DNA of 64,000 bases from Phytohabitans flavus (GTDB taxonomy: Bacteria; Actinomycetota; Actinomycetes; Mycobacteriales; Micromonosporaceae): positions 620,001 through 684,000 of the forward strand of contig NZ_AP022870.1 of assembly GCF_011764545.1 (NCBI RefSeq), read 5' to 3'. Below are positions 1 through 7,555 of the stretch, piece after piece. Under the pieces are notes generated by a model. That model had not been told where the DNA came from and did not search any database. It saw only the letters and a list, made by a program, of their open reading frames with translations. The stretch's first letter is position 1. Each line of letters begins with the position of its first letter. Made by a program: the position numbers and the translations under genes.

Positions 1-468
1 CACGACCACCGACGCCGCGACGAGGCCGAGGGTGAGGCCGATCAGCAGCCACCAGTTGGCACCGCCGAACGCGCCGTCGGGCAGGAAGACCTCCACGACG
101 GCGGTAGCACCTTCCATGGGTACCGACTGGAGGTAGACCTTGCCGCCGTCGGTGTCGGCGAGCACCGGCGCGGTACCGCCGGCCGCCCGGGTCACGTCCT
201 CCGGCTTGGCGCGGGAGCCCTCGGCGGGCGCCTTGAGACCGTGCACCACGGCCGGGTCACCCTCGCCGGCGGCGAGCGCGGCGCGCTTTACCTGGTCGTC
301 GTTGGCCGCGACGGTGAGCGCGCCGGCGACGGCGGCCGTACGCCGCTGGGCAGCCGCCACCGCCTCGTCGTGCGCGTCCGCCCGCTGCTCGAGGCCGAGC
401 GGGATCATGAAGGCCAGGGCGGCGATGGTGGTGAGAGCGGCGGTGACGTAGGCGTGCGCCTGCCTCAG
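1..468 (-). CDS. Sensor histidine kinase, N-terminal part (cut by window edge)
   Basis: The reverse strand continues in frame from just inside the response regulator's stop codon to the window edge. The visible part has a first hydrophobic segment (AALTTIAALAFMIPLGL), an extracytoplasmic stretch of about 100 residues and a second membrane segment (NWWLLIGLTLGLVAASVVV). This is the usual sensor layout of a membrane histidine kinase; the HAMP and kinase domains lie outside the window. It follows the response regulator in the same direction, overlapping by a few bases, as expected for a two-component operon. The start is uncertain: no ATG or GTG sits ahead of the first membrane segment, so a CTG overlapping the upstream TGA is assumed. 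The kinase assignment rests on topology and on the neighbouring regulator. Confidence 0.7.
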   Translation of the reverse strand, partial: MRQAHAYVTAALTTIAALAFMIPLGLEQRADAHDEAVAAAQRRTAAVAGALTVAANDDQVKRAALAAGEGDPAVVHGLKAPAEGSRAKPEDVTRAAGGTAPVLADTDGGKVYLQSVPMEGATAVVEVFLPDGAFGGANWWLLIGLTLGLVAASVVV

Positions 469-1154
469 TCCGGTGCCACCAACCGGAATCCGACCCCCCG
501 CACGGTGCGCAGGTAGCGGGGCTTCGCTGCGGACTCGCCCAGCTTGCGGCGTAGCCAGTACAGATGCACGTCGATGGTCTGGTCCTCGCCGACCGACGGT
601 TGCCGCCATACCTCCTCCAACAGCTCCCGGCGGGACACCACGCGGCCCGGGCGGGCCGCCAGGTATGCCAGCAGGTCGAACTCCTTGCGGGTGAGCGCGA
701 GCGGCACCCCGTCGAGGTGCGCGCTCCGCTCGCCGACGTCGACCTTGAGGCCGCCGACCTCGTGCACCGCGGGCTGGACCGCCCGGCTCGCCCGCCCGGC
801 GCGACGCAGCACGCTCGTGATGCGCGCGTCGAGGTGGGCGCCGGTGAACGGCTTCACCATGTAGTCGTCGGCGCCGGCGCGCAGCAGTCGCACGATTGCC
901 TGCTCGTCGTCACGGGCGGTGGCGATGATGATCGGTATGTCGGTTATGCCCCGCAGCATGCGCAGGGCGTCGGCGCCGTCGAGGTCGGGCAGGCCGAGGT
1001 CGAGCACCACCAAATCGGGCGTCTCGGAGGCGACCCGGCGCAGCGCGTCGAGCGCGGTGCCGACGGCGTGGACGGCGTGGCCCCGATCAGCCAGCGAACG
1101 CAGCATCGCGCCACGCACAACATGGTCGTCTTCGACCAGGAGGACGGTGGCCAT
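465..1154 (-). CDS. OmpR/PhoB-family response regulator
   Basis: The protein has about 229 residues. An N-terminal receiver domain begins MATVLLVEDDHVVRG, with the acidic pair, the phosphoacceptor aspartate in LVVLDLGLPDLDG and the conserved lysine in YMVKPF. A C-terminal winged-helix domain follows, with LTRKEFDLLAYLAARPG and a terminal RTVRGVGFRL motif typical of the OmpR family. The frame stays open upstream to 1232, but MATVLLVEDD is the canonical start of the fold, so the ATG at 1154 is chosen. It is the first gene of an operon with the membrane sensor downstream. The signal and regulon cannot be read from the sequence. Confidence 0.9.
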   Translation of the reverse strand: MATVLLVEDDHVVRGAMLRSLADRGHAVHAVGTALDALRRVASETPDLVVLDLGLPDLDGADALRMLRGITDIPIIIATARDDEQAIVRLLRAGADDYMVKPFTGAHLDARITSVLRRAGRASRAVQPAVHEVGGLKVDVGERSAHLDGVPLALTRKEFDLLAYLAARPGRVVSRRELLEEVWRQPSVGEDQTIDVHLYWLRRKLGESAAKPRYLRTVRGVGFRLVAPD

Positions 1155-1281
1155 GCGAAGACGGTACTGCCCTTGGCAAGCGGCGGACGATCCCGGTTTG
1201 CTGATCTGACGTCGTTCCGATAATCGAGACACGATCCGAATGCCCCTGCGTTACGACTAGTGACCTGCAAGGATGGATTGA

Positions 1282-2637
1282 GTGAGCGTCACGGACACAC
1301 CCCTCGCGCCGGCCCCTGAGGCCGGCGCCGTCATGACCGAGGAAGAGCTGCGGGACCAGGCCATCGAGGTGCTGGACGCCAACTGGGAGCGGGACCACTC
1401 GGTGCCGTCGCGGGCCTTGTACCCGCACCAGTGGAGCTGGGACTCCGCGTTCACCGCCATCGGCCTCGCCCACCACCGGCCGGAGCGGGCCTGGCGCGAC
1501 CTGCGCAGCCTGTTCTCCGCCCAGTGGTACGACGGGCGGGTACCGCACATCGTCTTCGACCCGGACGTGTCCGAGCGCGACTACTTCCCGGGTCCCGCAT
1601 TCTGGGATGCGCCCGCGTCACCCGGGCGCCTGGGCGGGCTCACGACGGGCATCGTGCAGCCGCCGGTACATCCGGTCGCCGCCCGCGAGATCTTTCTGAA
1701 CTGCCTGGACCGCGACGCCGCCCGGCTGGAGTTGGAGTGGCTGTACCCGCGGCTGGTGAAACAGCAGACGTACCTCTGCGAGGGTCGTGACGTGGGCGGC
1801 GACGGGCTGGTCAGCATCGTGCACCCGTGGGAGTCGGGCCTGGACAACAGCCCGTGCTGGGACGGCGCGCTAGAGGCCGTACCCGTCGACCTGTCGCTGC
1901 TGCGCCGCCACCGCCGCCAGGACACGAAGCGGGCGGTCCACGCGCACCGACCCACGGACACCGACTACGCGCGGTACATCCTGCTCGCCGCCAACTACCG
2001 CGACGGCGGCTACCTGGACGAGGGCCTGATCGAGCACCACCCGTTCATCGTGGAGTGCCCGTCCTTCAACTCGATCATGGCGCTCGCCGAGCTGGCCCTG
2101 GCCGACATCGCCGAGGCGATCGGCATCGACGCGGCGCCCCACCGCGACAAGGCGGAGCACATCACGAAAGTCCTGGTAGAACGGCTGTTCAGCCCGGAGA
2201 CCGGCATGTTCCACCCCCGCGACGTGCGCACCGGCGAGCTGAGCACGGCCCGGTGCGTGGGCGGCTTGGTCCCGCTGATCCTGCCCGGCCTGCCCGAGGC
2301 GCAGCGGTTGTCGCTGCTGGAGGTGGGCCGCTCGGTGGGGTTCGGCCTGAACCGCGAGATCCCGCTCCCGTCCTACGACCGCACCGCGCCGGACTTCGAC
2401 CGCCTCCGCTACTGGCGCGGCCCCGTCTGGATCAACGTCAACTGGCTGATCTGGCAGGGCCTGCGCTCCCACGGCCACGAGCGCGAGGCGGCCGACCTGC
2501 GCGCCGCCATGCTCGGCATCATCCGGCGCGGCGGCTGCCACGAGTACTTCGACCCGGTCGACGGCACCGGCATCGGCGCGGTCGCCTTCAGCTGGACGGC
2601 CGCGCTCGCGCTGGACCTGATGGCCGCCGTGCCCTAG
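1282..2637 (+). CDS. GH63-type glycoside hydrolase (mannosyl/glucosylglycerate hydrolase-like)
   Basis: This 451-residue protein resembles the MGH1-like (alpha/alpha)6-barrel glycosidases that cleave mannosylglycerate or glucosylglycerate, and its length fits that family. Supporting motifs are YPHQWSWDSAF near the N-terminus, GRVPHIVF, PWESGLDNSPCWD (likely carrying the acid catalyst), YWRGPVWINVNWLIW and CHEYFDP (likely the second catalytic acid). There is no signal peptide, so it should act in the cytoplasm, for example in mobilising a compatible solute. It starts with GTG after a weak AAGGA and is transcribed divergently from the two-component operon. The precise substrate is inference; a trehalase-like or other GH63 activity is possible. 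Confidence 0.82.
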   Translation: MSVTDTPLAPAPEAGAVMTEEELRDQAIEVLDANWERDHSVPSRALYPHQWSWDSAFTAIGLAHHRPERAWRDLRSLFSAQWYDGRVPHIVFDPDVSERDYFPGPAFWDAPASPGRLGGLTTGIVQPPVHPVAAREIFLNCLDRDAARLELEWLYPRLVKQQTYLCEGRDVGGDGLVSIVHPWESGLDNSPCWDGALEAVPVDLSLLRRHRRQDTKRAVHAHRPTDTDYARYILLAANYRDGGYLDEGLIEHHPFIVECPSFNSIMALAELALADIAEAIGIDAAPHRDKAEHITKVLVERLFSPETGMFHPRDVRTGELSTARCVGGLVPLILPGLPEAQRLSLLEVGRSVGFGLNREIPLPSYDRTAPDFDRLRYWRGPVWINVNWLIWQGLRSHGHEREAADLRAAMLGIIRRGGCHEYFDPVDGTGIGAVAFSWTAALALDLMAAVP

Positions 2638-2645
2638 GCGTCACC

Positions 2646-2676
2646 CTCGGGGCCACCCCGGCCGGGTGGCCCCGAG
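2646..2676. terminator. Bidirectional hairpin terminator
   Basis: A perfect 13-bp stem, CTCGGGGCCACCC pairing with GGGTGGCCCCGAG around a 5-base loop, lies in the 45-bp gap between the convergent glycosidase and cyclopropane synthase-like genes. There is no U tract, as is usual for actinobacterial terminators. Confidence 0.8.
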
Positions 2677-2682
2677 CCCGCC

Positions 2683-3840
2683 TTAAGCGGGCCGGGCCGG
2701 GAGTTGGAGGACCCAGCGGTACGCCTGCACGAGCCCGGTGTCGAAGCCGGCCGCCGAGCCCCACAGGAAGAGGCGGAAGCGGCGGTACAGCGGCTCGCCC
2801 CACCGCGCCACCACCTCGTCGCGCGCGGCGTCCAGGCGCTTGGCCCACTCGCGGCAGGTGAGGAAGTAGTTGTGGCGGTCGTCGGCGATCGAGAGCAGCT
2901 CGAACGGGGACCTCGCCACGTGCCCCAGGTACTGGTGGAGCAGCAGCGGGGCCGAGTTGCCGGGGTAGATGTACCGCTTCATGAACGTGGAGACGCCGTA
3001 CTTGCGGCGCATCGCGAGCGCGTCCAGGTAGACCCGGCCGCCCGGGCGCAGGAGCTCGGCGTACTTGGCCAGCGTGGTGCGGTAGTCGGGCAGGTGCTCG
3101 GTCACGCCCATGTTGACGATCGCGTCGAAGCGGTCGGGGTTCTTGTACCCGAAGATGTGCTGGCGGACGACCTTGACCGGAAGCTTCTCCCGCTCGAAGA
3201 GGTCCAGCAGGTAGCGCTCGGACTCCTTCGCCAGCGTGGTGGTGGTGACGTCGATGCCCCGGCGGGCGGCGTGCTCGGAGAACGCGCCCCAGCCGCCGCC
3301 GACCTCCAGCACCCGGTCGCCCGGCTTGACGCCCAGCGCGTCGATCGCGAGGTCCATCTTGCGGGTCATCGCGTCCTCGAGCGGCTCGTCGTCGGCCGCG
3401 AAGACGCCCTCGGTGTAGCAGCGGTGCCGCTCGTCGAGGAACGTCAGGAAGAAGTCCGAGTCCTCGTCGTAGTGGTGCGAGATGGCCCGCCGGTCGTCCT
3501 CCTTGCGGCCGCGCCAGATGGCGGCCGGCGTGAAGCGGGAGAGGAACGCGATCGGGTGGAAGTCCTTGAAGAACGCGCGCATCTTCAGCGCCTCGGCGAG
3601 GTCGCCGTCGACGTCGAGCCAGCCCTTGAGGTAGGCCACGGCCACGCCGAACTGGTCGAGGCCGGCCAGGGCCTTGGCGCCGCGGTCGTCCCGCACCGTG
3701 ATGGTGAACACGGGTTCGCCCGCGCCGAAGCGGTGGGCCGGCCCACCGGCGGTGGCCACCGCGAAGGGCACGGCCGTCCGGGCGGCGAAAAACTCCTGGT
3801 ACCTACGCTGAAGCGCGCTGATCACATCCGAAGCTGCCAC
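2683..3840 (-). CDS. Cyclopropane-fatty-acyl-phospholipid synthase family methyltransferase
   Basis: The protein has 385 residues and belongs to the CfaS/mycolic acid cyclopropane synthase family. Such enzymes transfer a methylene or methyl group from S-adenosylmethionine to unsaturated acyl chains of membrane phospholipids. The N-terminal ~110 residues form the lipid-interacting cap. [14 protein letters not shown] is the typical motif before the methyltransferase domain, [11 protein letters not shown] is the SAM-binding glycine loop, and [11 protein letters not shown] matches the family's conserved E-H segment. It is encoded divergently from thrS, whose coding region begins about 90 bp away. 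The exact modification (cyclopropane or methyl branch) cannot be told from the sequence. Confidence 0.88.
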   Translation of the reverse strand: MAASDVISALQRRYQEFFAARTAVPFAVATAGGPAHRFGAGEPVFTITVRDDRGAKALAGLDQFGVAVAYLKGWLDVDGDLAEALKMRAFFKDFHPIAFLSRFTPAAIWRGRKEDDRRAISHHYDEDSDFFLTFLDERHRCYTEGVFAADDEPLEDAMTRKMDLAIDALGVKPGDRVLEVGGGWGAFSEHAARRGIDVTTTTLAKESERYLLDLFEREKLPVKVVRQHIFGYKNPDRFDAIVNMGVTEHLPDYRTTLAKYAELLRPGGRVYLDALAMRRKYGVSTFMKRYIYPGNSAPLLLHQYLGHVARSPFELLSIADDRHNYFLTCREWAKRLDAARDEVVARWGEPLYRRFRLFLWGSAAGFDTGLVQAYRWVLQLPARPA

Positions 3841-3879
3841 ACCGGCAATCTACCGCCGCGCGGGCCGGACGGCGCGTTT

Positions 3880-3885
3880 CTATAG
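3880..3885 (+). promoter_or_regulatory. Candidate -10 box of thrS
   Basis: TATAGC lies directly in front of the upstream in-frame ATG at 3887. If it is the -10 hexamer, transcription begins at about 3892, after that ATG, so the ATG could not be the start. This supports the downstream GTG at 3929. No good -35 box is visible. Confidence 0.4.
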
Positions 3886-3928
3886 CATGGCAGCGGTTAC
3901 TGCCGAGCACACCACTGAGGAGATCGCC

Positions 3929-5932
3929 GTGTCCGCACCCCGTACCCCCGCTGTGGCCGACCTCGTCGTCCCGGCCGGGACGACGGCGGCCGACGCGGTG
4001 TCCGCCGCCGGCCTTCCGGCCGCGGGCCCTTCGGCCATCGTCGTGGTACGTGACAGCGCCGGCCGCCTCCGCGACCTCGACTGGGCGCCGGAGGCGGACG
4101 AGACGGTGACCCCGGTGACGCTCAGCGAGCCGGACGGGCTCAACGTGCTGCGCCACTCCACCGCCCATGTGCTCGCCCAGGCGGTGCAGGACCTGTACCC
4201 GGAGGCGAAGCTCGGCATCGGGCCGCCGATCGACAACGGGTTCTACTACGACTTCGACGTGCCGCGGCCGTTCCAGCCGGACGACATCGAGAAGCTCGAA
4301 AAGCGCATGCAGGAGATCGTCAAGTCGGGGCAGCGCTTCCGCCGGCGGCGGTTCGAGAGCCTTGACGAGGCGAAGGCCGAGCTGGCCGACGAGCCGTACA
4401 AGCTGGAGCTCGTCGACGTCTCCGGCGCCGGCGGCTTCGACTCGGACGAGATCATGGAGGTGGGCGAGGGTGAGCTCACCATCTACGACAACGTCGACGC
4501 CTCCTCCGACAAGGTGTGCTGGTCGGACCTGTGCCGAGGGCCGCACCTGCCGAACACGCGGCTGATCGGGGCGTTCAAGCTGATGCGCAGCGCCGCGGCG
4601 TACTGGCGCGGCTCGGAAAAGAACCCCCAGCTCCAGCGGGTGTACGGGACGGCCTGGCCCACCCGCGACGCGCTCAAGGCGTACCTGCGGCTGTTGGAAG
4701 AGGCCGCCCGCCGCGACCACCGCAAGCTCGGCGCGGAGCTGGACCTCTTCTCCTTCCCGGACGAGATCGGCTCGGGCCTCGCGGTCTTCCACCCGAAGGG
4801 TGGGATCATCCGCCGCGAGATGGAGGCCTACTCGCGGCGGCGGCACGAGGAGTCGGGGTACGAGTTCGTCAACACGCCGCACATCACCAAGGCGCACCTC
4901 TTCGAGACCTCGGGGCACCTGCCGTACTACGCGGACACCATGTTCCCGCCGATGGAACTGGAGGGCGCGCAGTACTACCTCAAGGCCATGAACTGCCCGA
5001 TGCACAACCTGGTCTTCCGGGCGCGTGGCCGGTCGTACCGGGAGCTGCCGCTGCGGCTGTTCGAGTTCGGCACGGTGTACCGGTACGAGAAGTCGGGCGT
5101 GGTGCACGGGCTCACCCGGGTGCGCGGCCTGACCATGGACGACTCGCACATCTACTGCACCCGCGAGCAGATGCCCGGCGAGCTGCGCAACCTGCTGGCG
5201 TTCGTGCTCGACCTGCTCAAGGACTACGGCCTGGAGGACTTCTACCTGGAGCTGTCGACGCGGGGCGACTCGGAGAAGTTCATCGGCTCGGACGAGGAGT
5301 GGGCCGAGGCGACCGAGATCCTGCGCCAGGCCGCCGAGGACTCCGGGCTCGAGCTGGTGCCGGACCCGGGCGGGGCGGCGTTCTACGGCCCGAAGATCTC
5401 GGTGCAGGCGCGCGACGCGATCGGCCGTACCTGGCAGATGTCGACCATCCAGCTCGACTTCAACCAGCCGAAGCGCTTCGGGCTGGAGTACCAGGCAGCC
5501 GATGGCACCCGCCAGCAGCCCATCATGATCCACCGGGCGCTCTTCGGGTCGATCGAGCGGTTCTTCGGCGTGCTGACCGAGCACTACGCGGGCGCGTTCC
5601 CGGCCTGGCTGGCGCCGGTGCAGGTGGTGGGCATCCCGATCCGCGACGACCACGCTTCGTACCTCGCGTCTTTTGTGGAGCTTCTGCGCGCGGAGGGCAT
5701 TAGGGCCGAGGTGGACACTTCGGACGACCGGATGCAGAAGAAGATCCGTACGGCCCAGCAGCAGAAGATCCCGTTCATGGCCATCGCCGGGGACGCGGAC
5801 GTCGAGGCGGGCACGGTCTCCTTCCGGTACCGGGACGGGTCACAGCGCAACGGCATGCCGCTGGCGGAGGCCGTGGCGCACGTGGTCGAGGTGGTCCGCT
5901 CGCGCACGAACGCGGGTCCGTCGGCCGCCTAG
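3929..5932 (+). CDS. thrS: Threonyl-tRNA synthetase
   Basis: This class II synthetase charges tRNA-Thr. From the N-terminus it has a TGS domain, then an editing domain with HSTAHVLAQ and the zinc/editing motif CRGPH, then the catalytic core with MNCPMHN and the motif-3 segment [16 protein letters not shown], and a C-terminal anticodon-binding domain ending near [14 protein letters not shown] sequence (here [11 protein letters not shown]). A GAGGAG ribosome site ends 6 bases before the GTG at 3929, which is therefore preferred over the ATG at 3887 (14 codons upstream, no ribosome site). The resulting 667 residues are normal for ThrRS. No T-box leader fits in the short divergent region shared with the methyltransferase gene. 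Confidence 0.96.
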   Translation: MSAPRTPAVADLVVPAGTTAADAVSAAGLPAAGPSAIVVVRDSAGRLRDLDWAPEADETVTPVTLSEPDGLNVLRHSTAHVLAQAVQDLYPEAKLGIGPPIDNGFYYDFDVPRPFQPDDIEKLEKRMQEIVKSGQRFRRRRFESLDEAKAELADEPYKLELVDVSGAGGFDSDEIMEVGEGELTIYDNVDASSDKVCWSDLCRGPHLPNTRLIGAFKLMRSAAAYWRGSEKNPQLQRVYGTAWPTRDALKAYLRLLEEAARRDHRKLGAELDLFSFPDEIGSGLAVFHPKGGIIRREMEAYSRRRHEESGYEFVNTPHITKAHLFETSGHLPYYADTMFPPMELEGAQYYLKAMNCPMHNLVFRARGRSYRELPLRLFEFGTVYRYEKSGVVHGLTRVRGLTMDDSHIYCTREQMPGELRNLLAFVLDLLKDYGLEDFYLELSTRGDSEKFIGSDEEWAEATEILRQAAEDSGLELVPDPGGAAFYGPKISVQARDAIGRTWQMSTIQLDFNQPKRFGLEYQAADGTRQQPIMIHRALFGSIERFFGVLTEHYAGAFPAWLAPVQVVGIPIRDDHASYLASFVELLRAEGIRAEVDTSDDRMQKKIRTAQQQKIPFMAIAGDADVEAGTVSFRYRDGSQRNGMPLAEAVAHVVEVVRSRTNAGPSAA

Positions 5933-5950
5933 GGTCCGCTAGACAGACCC

Positions 5951-5956
5951 TAGGAT
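5951..5956 (+). promoter_or_regulatory. Likely -10 box of a leaderless promoter
   Basis: TAGGAT lies 7 bases before the GTG start of the HIT-family gene, and there is no ribosome binding site between them. That spacing puts the transcription start at or next to the GTG, as in leaderless actinobacterial mRNAs. The -35 region is weak. Confidence 0.45.
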
Positions 5957-5963
5957 TGCTTCC

Positions 5964-6455
5964 GTGACGGACGGGTTGGAGCGGCTGTGGGCGCCGCACC
6001 GGATGACGTACATCGCTGGGAAGGACCAGCCGCCCGGCTGTCCGTTCTGTGTGGCGCCCGGCATGGAGGACGGCAGCCTCGTCGTCGCGCGGGGCAAGTC
6101 CGTCTATGCCGTGCTCAACCTGTACCCGTACAACCCGGGGCACCTGCTCGTCTGTCCGTACCGCCACGTGGCCGACTACACCGAGATCGACGCGGACGAG
6201 ACGGCTGAGCTCGCCGCGTTCACGCAGACCGCGATGCGGGTGGTACGGCAGGTGAGCGGCGCGCACGGGTTCAACATCGGGATGAACCAGGGCGGGGTGG
6301 CCGGCGCCGGTATCGCCGCGCACCTGCACCAGCACGTGGTGCCGAGGTGGGGTGGCGACGGCAACTTCATGCCGGTGATCGGCCAGACGAAGGTGCTGCC
6401 GCAGCTGCTGTCGGACACGCGGGACCTGCTGGCGTCGGCGTGGATCGAGGCTTGA
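5964..6455 (+). CDS. HIT-family nucleotide hydrolase/phosphorylase
   Basis: The protein has 163 residues. The histidine-triad signature is HLHQHVVPRW (His120, 122, 124), and a zinc-type CPFC motif lies at residues 26-29. Together these match the HIT branch containing the mycobacterial diadenosine polyphosphate phosphorylase Rv2613c, which also sits directly next to thrS and upstream of pgsA. It probably degrades dinucleoside polyphosphates in the cytoplasm. The middle histidine is followed by glutamine, as in Ap4A-active members. It appears to be transcribed from its own leaderless promoter. Confidence 0.88.
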   Translation: MTDGLERLWAPHRMTYIAGKDQPPGCPFCVAPGMEDGSLVVARGKSVYAVLNLYPYNPGHLLVCPYRHVADYTEIDADETAELAAFTQTAMRVVRQVSGAHGFNIGMNQGGVAGAGIAAHLHQHVVPRWGGDGNFMPVIGQTKVLPQLLSDTRDLLASAWIEA

Positions 6456-6474
6456 CTTCCAGTGCGCTCCAACT

Positions 6475-7470
6475 GTGAATGTGGAACGCATGAGACGGAC
6501 TCTGGGACGTAGCGGCATCGAGGTCTCCGCGCTCGGCGTGGGTTGCTGGGCGATCGGCGGGCCTTTCTGGCAGGGTGCGCAGCCCCTCGGATGGGGCGAG
6601 GTCGACGACGAGGAGTCGGTGCGGGCGCTGCGCCGGGCGCTTGAGCTGGGCGTGACGTTTTACGACACCGCCGACGTGTACGGCACCGGCCACAGTGAGC
6701 GGATCCTCGGCCGCGCCTTCGCCGGGCACCGCGACGAGGTGGCGATCGCCACCAAGTGGGGCAACACGTTCGACGAGGCGACCCGCCAGGCGACCGGCAG
6801 CGACGCCACGCCGGAGTACCTGCGGTCGGCCGTGGAGGCCTCCCTGCGGCGGCTGGGCACCGACCGCATCGACCTGTACCAGCTGCACCTCAACGGCCTG
6901 CCGATCCCGACCGCGCTCGACCTGGTGGACACGCTGGAGGCGCTTGTCGCGGCGGGCAAGATCCGCGCGTACGGCTGGAGCACCGACTTCGCCGACCGTG
7001 CCTCGGCGATCGCGAGCGTGGGTCCGCACGTCACGGCGATCCAGCATTCGATGTCGGTACTGGAGGACTCGCCGGACGTGCTCGACGTGGTGGAGAAGCA
7101 CGACCTGGCCAGCATCAACCGGGGCCCGCTGGCGATGGGCCTGCTGACCGGAAAGTTCACCCGCTCGTCGACGCTGGGCCCGGACGACGTGCGGGGGATC
7201 GCGCCGGACTGGCTGTCGTTCTTCCAGGACGGGCGGCCGGCGCCGGCGTGGCTGGACCGCGTGGCCGAGGTGCGGGACGCGCTGACCTCGGACGGCCGAA
7301 CCCTGGCCCAGGGCGCCCTGGGCTGGCTCTGGGCCCGCAGCCCCCGCACCATCCCAATCCCCGGCTGCCGCACGGTAGCCCAAGTCGAGGAAAACGCCGC
7401 AGCCCTAGCCAAGGGCCCCCTAGCCGCTGACGCGGCCGCGGCGGTGACCGCCCTCTTCTCGCGTGGTTGA
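6475..7470 (+). CDS. Aldo/keto reductase
   Basis: The protein has about 331 residues and a TIM-barrel aldo/keto reductase fold. The catalytic tetrad is visible: Asp and Tyr in FYDTADVYGTGHSE, Lys in IATKWGN and His in YQLHLNG. The C-terminal NADP-phosphate site is IPIPGCRTVAQVEENAAAL. It likely reduces or oxidises a small carbonyl compound with NADP(H); the substrate is unknown. The GTG at 6475 gives the longest form, while ATG at 6490 (MRRTLGRSGIEVS) is the commoner family start; neither has a clear ribosome site. Its stop codon lies inside the left arm of a long palindrome shared with the convergent EF-G-like gene. Confidence 0.88.
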   Translation: MNVERMRRTLGRSGIEVSALGVGCWAIGGPFWQGAQPLGWGEVDDEESVRALRRALELGVTFYDTADVYGTGHSERILGRAFAGHRDEVAIATKWGNTFDEATRQATGSDATPEYLRSAVEASLRRLGTDRIDLYQLHLNGLPIPTALDLVDTLEALVAAGKIRAYGWSTDFADRASAIASVGPHVTAIQHSMSVLEDSPDVLDVVEKHDLASINRGPLAMGLLTGKFTRSSTLGPDDVRGIAPDWLSFFQDGRPAPAWLDRVAEVRDALTSDGRTLAQGALGWLWARSPRTIPIPGCRTVAQVEENAAALAKGPLAADAAAAVTALFSRG

Positions 7471-7528
7471 TCAGGGAGTTGGAGGAGTGGCGCGCCGGCG
7501 ACACGCCCGACGAACTCCCTGATCAACC
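7465..7528. terminator. Long inverted repeat between convergent genes
   Basis: The arms GGTTGATCAGGGAGTT and AACTCCCTGATCAACC pair perfectly over 16 bp around a 32-base centre, itself containing the palindrome GGCGCGCC. The left arm includes the TGA stop of the aldo/keto reductase. The position between convergent genes fits a bidirectional terminator, but the arm length and sequence could also mark a mobile palindrome module. Confidence 0.6.
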
Positions 7529-7555
7529 GCAAGCCTCGACCGCGAGGGTTGGGGG

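Noticed and set aside
3887..3928. Upstream ATG as the thrS start
   Set aside because: No ribosome site, and a likely -10 box lies directly before it; the GTG at 3929 has a GAGGAG site at correct spacing.
3803..5653. A 616-codon reverse-strand frame opposite thrS
   Set aside because: It is complementary to the conserved ThrRS coding sequence and has no recognisable motif; long antisense frames are expected at this GC content.
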